This document shows positions 56,412 to 64,000 of a stretch of 64,000 nt of DNA, piece by piece. Made by a program: the position numbers and the translations under genes. Position 1 is the first letter of the stretch, and each line of letters starts with the position of its first letter. A model generated the notes under the pieces. The model did no database searches. It was not told the origin of the DNA and worked only from the letters and a program-made list of their open reading frames with translations. This stretch comes from Zea mays (taxonomy: Eukaryota; Streptophyta; Magnoliopsida; Poales; Poaceae), in the NCBI RefSeq assembly GCF_902167145.1, contig NC_050102.1:186001-250000 (forward strand), read 5' to 3'.

Positions 56412-58817
56412 ATGGATCCTAAGGGGAAGGGAATTGTGATCAACGACAAGGAGAAGGAGTCCTTCGTCAACGAGCCAAGGGATGACAAGTCCAATGACTC
56501 GGGCTCGGGCCACAAGCGAAGAGATGGGAAGAAGAAGAAGACAAGACGCATCAAGGAGATCGTCTACTACGACAGCAATGAGTCCTCTTCTTCCCAAAAG
56601 GACGATGACTACGACAAACAAAGGAAACCGGTTAATTCTAACTTTTCTTTTGACTACTCTCGTATTCCGCAAAGTTCAAATTCACATTTGCTTTCTATTC
56701 CACTCGGCAAGCCCCCACACTTTGATGGGGAGGACTACGGATTTTGGAGCCACAAAATGCGTAGTCACCTATTCTCTCTCCATCCTAGCATATGGGAGAT
56801 TGTAGATAGTGGAATGCACTTTAATAGTTCGGATAGTCCTATATTCATTAATGAGCAAATCCATAAGAATGCACAAGCTACTACTGTTCTTCTAGCCTCA
56901 TTGTGCAGGGATGAATATAATAAAGTGAGTGGCTTGGATAACGCCAAGCAAATCTGGGATACCCTCAAGATCTCTCATGAGGGAAATGACGCTACCTTGC
57001 TCACCAAAATGGAGTTGGTGGAGGGCGAGCTTGGACGGTTCGCGATGATAAGGGGCGAGGAGCCAACTCAAACATACAACCGGCTCAAGACCCTTGTCAA
57101 CAAGATAAGGAGCTATGGAAGCACGCGATGGACGGACCACGACGTTGTCCGCCTAATGCTAAGGTCCTTTACTGTCCTTGATCCTCATTTGGTGAATAAT
57201 ATTCGTGAGAATCCCAGGTACACCAAAATGTCGCCCGAAGAAATTCTTGGAAAATTTGTAAGCGGGCGGATGATGATCAAGGAGGCAAGGTACGTCGATG
57301 ACGCGTTGAACGGTCCAATCCACGAGCCTCAACCCATTGCTCTCAAGGCATCGAGGAGCAAGGAGGCACTACCAAGCAAGGTGGCGCAAATTGAGGCGGC
57401 CGGGCTTAATGATGAAGAAATGGCTCTCATCATTAAGCGATTCAAGACGGTGCTAAAGGGCCGCAATGGACAGCCGAGCAAGACTAAGACCAAGGGAAAG
57501 CGATCATGCTTCAAATGCGGTAAGCTTGGTCATTTTATTGCTAACTGTCCTGATAATGAAAGTGACCAGGAAAAGGGAAACAAGAGGGAAAAGAAGAAGC
57601 ATTATAAGAAGGCAAAGGGCGAGGCGCATCTAGGCAAGGAGTGGGACTCGGATTGCTCCTCGTCCGACTCCGACAATGAAGGACTCGCCGCCACCGCCTT
57701 CAACAAATCAACCCTCTTCCCCAACGAGCGTCACACATGCCTTATGGCAAGGGAGAAGAAGGTATGTACTCGCAACTCTACCTATGCTTCTTCAAGTGAG
57801 GACGAATCTAGTGATGAGGATGAAGTAGATTATTCATGTTTGTTCAAGGGCTTAGATAGATCTAAGATAGACAAAATTAATGAATTAATTGATGCCTTGA
57901 ATGAAAAGAATATACTTTTAGAAAAGCAAGAGGATTTGTTGTATGAAGAACATGATAAGTTTGTAGAGGCTCAAAAATCTCTTGCATTAGAAATTAAGAG
58001 GAATGAAATGCTTGCTTGTGAAGTGTCAACATGCCATGATTCTATTTCTAACTTAAAGAGCATAAACGATGATTTAAATGCTAAACTAGTAGAAGCAAAT
58101 AAATCCAACTCTTGTGTTGAACATGTTGAAATTTGCACTAGGTGTAAGGATGTTGATATTAATGTCTGTAGTGAACACTTAGTTTCCATTTCAAAATTGA
58201 GTGATGAAGTGGCTAGTCTTAAGGCTCAACTTAAGACTAGCAAAAGTGATTTTGAAAAACTAAAATTTGCTAGGGATGCCTACACGGTTGGTAGACACCC
58301 CTCAATTAAGGATGGACTTGGCTTCAAGAGGGAAGCCAAGAACTTAACAAGCCATAAGGCTCCCATTCCCGCCAAGGAGAAAGGGAAGGCCCCTATGGCT
58401 ACTAGTGCTAAAAGGAACCATGCCTTTTTGTATCATGATAAACGACAAACTAGAAATAGAAGTTATGATGCTTTTGATTCATATGTTTATGATTCTCATG
58501 CCATGTTTGCTCCTAGTTCCTCTTATGTGTATGATAGAAATGTTACTAGGAGAAATGTTGTTCCTAAAAGAAATGCTATTCATCATGTGCCTAGAAGGAA
58601 TGTTATTCATGCTCCTAGGAAAATAGCAAATGAACCTTCTACAATTTATTGTGCTTTGAATGCTTCTTTTGCAATTTGTAGAAAGGGTAGAAAAGTAATT
58701 GCTAGGAAGTTAGGGGCAAAATGCAAAGGTGATAAAACTTGCATTTGGGTCCCTAAGGAAATTGTGACTAACCTTGTAGGACCCAACAAGAGTTGGGTAC
58801 CTAAGTCCCAAGCCTAA
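56412..58817 (+). CDS. gag: Opie-C Gag
   Basis: This intact frame of 801 codons has the basic N-terminus [13 protein letters not shown]2-like domain from [16 protein letters not shown] knuckle [15 protein letters not shown] at about residue 366, an acidic serine-rich segment, a coiled coil and a basic C-terminus rich in RRN motifs. It is close to A and B over the N-terminal half and more divergent in the coiled coil. Confidence 0.92.
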   Translation: MDPKGKGIVINDKEKESFVNEPRDDKSNDSGSGHKRRDGKKKKTRRIKEIVYYDSNESSSSQKDDDYDKQRKPVNSNFSFDYSRIPQSSNSHLLSIPLGKPPHFDGEDYGFWSHKMRSHLFSLHPSIWEIVDSGMHFNSSDSPIFINEQIHKNAQATTVLLASLCRDEYNKVSGLDNAKQIWDTLKISHEGNDATLLTKMELVEGELGRFAMIRGEEPTQTYNRLKTLVNKIRSYGSTRWTDHDVVRLMLRSFTVLDPHLVNNIRENPRYTKMSPEEILGKFVSGRMMIKEARYVDDALNGPIHEPQPIALKASRSKEALPSKVAQIEAAGLNDEEMALIIKRFKTVLKGRNGQPSKTKTKGKRSCFKCGKLGHFIANCPDNESDQEKGNKREKKKHYKKAKGEAHLGKEWDSDCSSSDSDNEGLAATAFNKSTLFPNERHTCLMAREKKVCTRNSTYASSSEDESSDEDEVDYSCLFKGLDRSKIDKINELIDALNEKNILLEKQEDLLYEEHDKFVEAQKSLALEIKRNEMLACEVSTCHDSISNLKSINDDLNAKLVEANKSNSCVEHVEICTRCKDVDINVCSEHLVSISKLSDEVASLKAQLKTSKSDFEKLKFARDAYTVGRHPSIKDGLGFKREAKNLTSHKAPIPAKEKGKAPMATSAKRNHAFLYHDKRQTRNRSYDAFDSYVYDSHAMFAPSSSYVYDRNVTRRNVVPKRNAIHHVPRRNVIHAPRKIANEPSTIYCALNASFAICRKGRKVIARKLGAKCKGDKTCIWVPKEIVTNLVGPNKSWVPKSQA

Positions 58818-58824
58818 ATTTGCC

Positions 58825-61800
58825 TTGCAGGTTTATGCATCCGGGGGCTCAAGCTGGATTATTGATAGCGGATGCACAAACCATATGACGGGGGAGAAGA
58901 AGATGTTCACCTCCTACGTCAAGAATAAGGATTCCCAAGATTCAATTATATTCGGTGATGGGAATCAAGGCAAGGTAAAAGGGTTAGGTAAAATTGCGAT
59001 TTCTAATGAGCATTCTATCTCTAATGTATTTTTAGTAGAGAGTCTTGGATATAATCTGCTATCTGTGAGTCAATTATGCAATATGGGATATAACTGTCTA
59101 TTTACAAATATAGATGTGTCTGTCTTTAGAAGAAGTGATGGTTCACTAGCTTTTAAGGGTGTATTAGACGGCAAACTTTATTTAGTAGATTTTGCAAAAG
59201 AAGAGGCCGGTCTAGATGCATGCTTAATGGCTAAGACTTGCATGGGCTGGCTGTGGCATCGCCGCTTAGCACATGTGGGGATGAAGAACCTCCACAAGCT
59301 TCTAAAGGGAGAACATGTGATAGGTCTAACCAATGTTCATTTCGAAAAAGATAGACCTTGTGCAGCTTGTCAAGCAGGGAAACAGGTGGGAGGCTCTCAT
59401 CACACCAAAAATGTGATGACGACATCAAGACCCTTGGAGATGCTGCATATGGACCTTTTTGGACCCGTCGCCTATCTGAGCATAGGAGGAAGTAAGTATG
59501 GTTTAGTTATTGTTGATGACTTTTCCCGCTTCACTTGGGTATTCTTTTTGCAGGAAAAGTCCGAAACCCAAGGGACTCTCAAACGCTTCCTCAGGAGAGC
59601 TCAAAATGAGTTTGAGCTCAAAGTGAAGAAGATAAGGAGCGACAACGGATCCGAGTTCAAGAACCTTCAAGTGGAGGAGTTCCTTGAAGAAGAAGGGATC
59701 AAGCACGAGTTCTCCGCTCCCTACACACCACAGCAAAATGGTGTGGTAGAGAGGAAGAACAGGACGCTCATCGACATGGCGAGGACGATGCTAGGGGAAT
59801 TCAAGACCCCGAGTGCTTTTGGACGGAAGCCGTGAACACTGCTTGCCACGCCATCAACAGGGTCTACCTTCATCGCCTCCTCAAGAAGACGTCGTATGAG
59901 CTTCTAACCGGTAACAAACCCAATGTATCTTACTTTCGTGTATTTGGGAGCAAGTGCTACATTCTAGTGAAGAAAGGTAGAAATTCTAAGTTTGCTCCCA
60001 AAGCTGTAGAAGGGTTTTTGTTAGGTTACGACTCAAATACAAAGGCGTATAGAGTCTTCAACAAATCATCGGGTTTGGTTGAAGTCTCTAGCGACGTTGT
60101 ATTTGATGAGACTAATGGCTCTCCAAGAGAGCAAGTTGTTGATTGTGATGATGTAGATGAAGAAGATGTTCCGACGGCCGCTATACGGACCATGGCGATT
60201 GGAGAAGTACGGCCACAGGAACAAGATGAACGAGATCAACCTTCTTCCTCAACTATGGTGCATCCCCCAACCAAAGATGACGAACAGGTACCTCAAGTGG
60301 AGGCGCTTGATCAAGGGGGAGCACAAGATAATCAAGTGATGGAGGAAGAAGTGCAACCGGCACCTCCAACCCAAGTTCGAGCAATGATTCAAAGGGATCA
60401 TCCCGTCGACCAAATTCTGGGTGACATTAGCAAGGGAGTAACTACTCGATCTCGATTAGTTAATTTTTGTGAGCATTACTCCTTTGTCTCTTCTATTGAG
60501 CCTTTCAGGGTAGAAGAGGCCTTGCTAGATCCGGACTGGGTGTTGGCCATGCAAGAGGAGTTAAACAACTTCAAGCGCAATGAAGTTTGGACACTGGTGC
60601 CTCGTCCGAAGCAAAATGTTGTGGGAACCAAGTGGGTGTTCCGCAACAAACAGGACGAGCACGGGGTGGTGACGAGAAACAAGGCTCGACTTGTGGCAAA
60701 AGGTTATGCCCAAGTCGCAGGTTTGGATTTCGAGGAAACCTTTGCTCCTGTGGCTAGGCTAGAGTCAATTCGAATCTTGCTAGCATATGCCGCTCACCAT
60801 TCTTTCAGGTTGTTCCAAATGGATGTGAAGAGCGCTTTCCTCAACGGGCCAATCAAGGAGGAGGTGTACGTGGAGCAACCCCCTGGCTTCGAGGATGAAC
60901 GGTACCCCGACCATGTGTGTAAGCTCTCTAAGGCGCTCTATGGACTTAAGCAAGCCCCAAGAGCATGGTATGAATGCCTTAGAGACTTTCTAATTGCTAA
61001 TGCTTTCAAGGTTGGGAAAGCCGATCCAACTCTTTTTACAAAGACATGTGATGGTGATTTGTTTGTGTGCCAAATTTATGTCGATGACATAATATTTGGT
61101 TCTACTAACCAAAAGTCTTGTGAAGAGTTTAGCAGGGTAATGACGCAGAAATTCGAGATGTCGATGATGGGCGAGTTGAACTACTTCCTTGGGTTCCAAG
61201 TGAAGCAACTCAAGGACGGCACCTTCCTCTCCCAAACGAAGTACACGCAAGATCTGCTAAAGCGGTTTGGGATGAAGGACGCCAAGCCCGCAAAGACTCC
61301 GATGGGGACCGACGGACACACCGACCTCAACAAAGGAGGTAAGTCCGTTGATCAAAAAGCATACCGGTCAATGATAGGTTCTTTGCTTTACTTATGTGCT
61401 AGTAGACCGGATATTATGCTTAGCGTGTGCATGTGTGCTAGATTTCAATCCGATCCTAAGGAATGTCACTTAGTGGCGGTGAAGCGAATTCTTAGATATT
61501 TAGTTGCTACGCCTTGCTTCGGGCTCTGGTATCCAAAGGGGTCTACCTTTGACTTAGTTGGATACTCAGACTCCGACTATGCTGGATGTAAGGTCGATAG
61601 GAAGAGTACATCGGGGACGTGCCAATTCTTAGGAAGGTCCCTGGTGCCATGGAATTCTAAGAAACAAACATCCGTTGCCCTATCCACCGCTGAGGCCGAG
61701 TACGTTGCCGCAGGTCAGTGTTGCGCGCAACTACTTTGGATGAGGCAAACCCTCCGGGACTTTGGCTACAATCTGAGCAAAATCCCACTCCTATGTGACA

Positions 61801-62030
61801 ATGAGAGTGCTATCCGCATGGCGGAGAATCCTGTTGAGCACAGCCGCACAAAGCACATAGACATCCGGCATCACTTTTTGAGAGACCACCAGCAAAAGGG
61901 AGATATCGAAGTGTTTCATGTTAGCACCGAGAACCAGCTAGCCGATATCTTTACCAAGCCTCTAGATGAGAAGACCTTTTGCAGGCTGCGTAGTGAGCTA
62001 AATGTCTTAGATTCGCGGAACTTGGATTGA
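58825..62030 (+). pseudogene. pol: Opie-C Pol with one frameshift in integrase
   Basis: Protease ([11 protein letters not shown]), integrase HHCC and DDE motifs are present in the first frame (58825-59835). One base is missing from a C-run near 59808, just after the integrase core. The remainder (59832-62030) is open to the end: integrase C-terminus, RT ([25 protein letters not shown]) and RNase H to NVLDSRNLD. Apart from this one-base loss the pol looks intact. Confidence 0.92.
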
Positions 62031-62857
62031 ATTGTAGCATACATGTGTTTATGCATTTGATCAGGTTCATTCTGCATTTTGTTGCTTATTGTGGTGCTCA
62101 AGTTGTACCAACACTCCCTGGACCTCACAAGTCCGTTGCAAAGTGATGCACATGTTTAGGGGGAGATGTGTTACAACTTGACCCTTTGAGACTAACCACT
62201 TGCTTGAGTTTGCTTGATTGAGTCTCGAAGGAGGATTGAAAGGGAAAAGGTGGACTTGGACCATGAAAGACTTCCACTGCACTCCGATGAGACTTCCACT
62301 GCACTTCGATGAGAGGGTAACTAATTCCAAGTTCATCTCATGAAATCTTATTGCCATTTGTTCTTAATTGAAGACTTTGGTGAGGCAATGGGGTTAAAGG
62401 GCCAAGATTGATCCCGTTTTGGTGCTTGATGCCAAAGGGGGAGAAAATAAAGGCCAAAGCAATAAATGGATCAGCTAATAAATGGATCAGATACCACTTG
62501 AGAAATTTTTGAAAAAGTATAATAGAGCTTTTGGTTTGTCAAAACTCTTGTATTGTCTCTTTTTGTCAAAAGTTGACTTCTTGTGGGGAGAAATGTTGAT
62601 TATGGGAAATAGGGGGAGTTTTTGAAATCTTTGATCAATCTCTTTTGGAATGACTCTCTTTATGCTTCAACATTGGTGTTTGACTTAGAGATAGAGATTT
62701 GAGCTTAATTTGCAAAAACAAACCAAGTGGTGGCAAAGGATGATCCATATATGCCAAAATTGAATCAAAACCAATTTGAGTTTTTATTTGAAGTGATTTT
62801 GCACCTGTTCCACTTGCTTTATGTTGTGTTGGCATAAATCACCAAAAAGGGGGAGAT
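62031..62857 (+). other. Opie-C 3' non-coding region with four polypurine-tract-like motifs
   Basis: Tracts lie at 62156-62166, 62433-62444, 62608-62620 and 62843-62857 (abutting the LTR). A short local duplication (GACTTCCACTGCAC at 62268 and 62291) is present. No ORF of note is seen. Confidence 0.8.
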
Positions 62858-64000
62858 TGAAAGGGAAATGTGCCCTTGGGCCATTTCTAAGTATTTTGGT
62901 GATTGAGTGCAAACACAAAGTGCTTAAATGTGAATCTATGCCCATGGATGGACAAGTTGCAAATCACAAGTAAAGGTATGTTTCTAAGCCTTAGTACATT
63001 GGTTTTGTGTACTAATATCTTGTCTAAGTGTTAGAGACAGGAAGAAGAAGAAAAGAAAAGAAGTGGAGAGTGGTTGTGTATAGCCAAAGGCTGTTTCGGG
63101 CTGGGGCACCGGACTGTCCGGTGTGCACCGGACAGTGTCCGGTGCGCCAGACCAGCGTGGAGCAAACCAGCCGCTCTCGGGTTTTTCTCCGGCGACTTCG
63201 GCTAAAATTCACCGGACTGTCCGGTGTGCACCGGACTGTTCGGTGAGCCAACGGTCGGCCGGGCCAACGGTCGGCCGCGCGATCGGCGCGCGACACGTGG
63301 CCGAGCCAACGGTCGGAAGGAAGCACCGGACTGTCCGGTGTGCACCGGACTGTCCGGTGCGCCAGATCTGCAACGGTCGGCAACGGTCGGCTTCACCATT
63401 TAAGGAAAGGAATCGGGCACCGGACACTGTCCGGTGTGCACCGGACTGTCCGGTGCGCCCGACGACAGAAGGCAAGGATAGCCTTCCAGATGTGTACTCA
63501 ACGGCTCCTAGCTGCCTTGGGGCTATAAAAGGGACCCCTAGGCGCATGGAGAAGAATACCAAGCATTCCTTGAGCACTCTTGATCACTCACACATCAATC
63601 TCGCGCACTTGTTCGACATTCTAGTGATTTGAGCTCCGTTCTAGTGTGCTAGTCTCTTGAGCTCAAGTCTGGGTCTTGTGTGTGCGTATTCGCTGTGATC
63701 TTTGTGTCGTGTGTGAGTTGCTAATCCCTCCCTTGCTCTGTGATTCTCTGTGAACATATTTTGTAAGGGCGAGAGGCTCCAAGTTGTGGAGATTCCTCGC
63801 AAACGGGATTGAGAAAAGAAAAGCAAGAACACTGTGGTATTCAAGTTGATCATTGGATCACTTGAGAGGAGTTGAGTGCAACTCTCGTCCGTCGGGACGC
63901 CACAACGTGGAGTAGGCAAGTTTTGTACTTGGCCGAACCACGGGATAACCACTGTGTCATCTCTGTGATTGGATTCTTGTGGTTATTGTGTTTTGACTCC
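62858..64000 (+). repeat. Opie-C 3' LTR, truncated by the window end
   Basis: 1143 bp of an LTR of about 1250 bp are in the window. The TATA box is 63524-63530. It has the extra 19-bp dyad unit at 63107-63125 relative to the 5' LTR. Confidence 0.95.

Larger units (their letters stand above)
55131..64000 (+). mobile_element. Opie-like copia element C, complete except for the 3' LTR end
   Basis: The 5' LTR is 55131-56361, gag 56412-58817, pol 58825-62030 and 3' LTR from 62858 past the window end. LTR differences by eye are about three transitions plus one 19-bp dyad-unit indel, so this is the youngest element here. Gag is intact; pol has one frameshift. Confidence 0.95.

Noticed and set aside
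62031..62857. Possible envelope-like ORF after pol, as in SIRE1
   Set aside because: No ORF above about 100 codons in pol orientation is present in any of the three Opie copies. The region is non-coding with polypurine tracts.

Overview
This window is intergenic DNA from a large grass genome. The retroelement families (Opie-like and Ji-like copia elements of the SIRE lineage, a Tekay-clade chromovirus with LTRs of about 3.8 kb, and Tat-lineage gypsy elements) and their nested arrangement point to maize (Zea mays) or a very close relative. I see no ordinary host gene, tRNA, rRNA or CRISPR. Essentially every base from about 1006 to the end belongs to a retrotransposon or to one small hAT-type DNA transposon. 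Family names come from remembered LTR and protein features and were not checked by a search.

Layout. The oldest layer is a minus-strand Ji-like copia element. Its gag, integrase and RT lie at 44303-48745, its 3' end at 2345-3033 and its LTR at 1206-2344. That LTR is followed by a second Ji 5' leader (1006-1205), so two Ji copies share one LTR. A minus-strand Tekay-clade element (3034-44297, target duplication GCCGA) split the Ji element. The Tekay element was hit twice. A minus-strand Tat element (Tat1, 3394-12973, TSD CCTGG) sits in its 3' LTR, and a plus-strand Opie-like element (Opie-A, 24904-42785, TSD GGGGG) sits in its 5' LTR. Opie-A was in turn hit by a minus-strand Opie-like element (Opie-B, 31264-40194, TSD TGAAG). 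To the right, the Ji gag is cut by a second minus-strand Tat element (Tat2, from 48746). Tat2 carries a 539-bp hAT-type element (54011-54549, 8-bp TSD) and a plus-strand Opie-like element (Opie-C, from 55131), whose 3' LTR runs off the window.

By-eye LTR divergence agrees with this order: about 3% over the part of the Tekay LTRs I compared, about 2% for Tat1, about 0.5% for Opie-A and Opie-B, and about 0.3% for Opie-C.

The most interesting biology is in the two Tat elements. Each carries, between its 3' LTR and pol and on the strand opposite to pol, a gene-like unit. In Tat1 this unit has a TATA box. Both have a good ATG context, an N-terminal domain like the 'putative gypsy-type transposon' family, a low-complexity middle, short GT-AG introns and a coiled-coil or helical C-terminus. 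Tat2 also has a separate small acidic ORF with its own TATA box. Introns on the antisense strand are not removed from the genomic RNA, so such genes can keep introns through retrotransposition. Tat1 has also lost nearly all of gag, so its protease begins 43 bp after the LTR. The Tekay element has an extra 340-codon ORF upstream of gag with a histone-H3-tail-like start.
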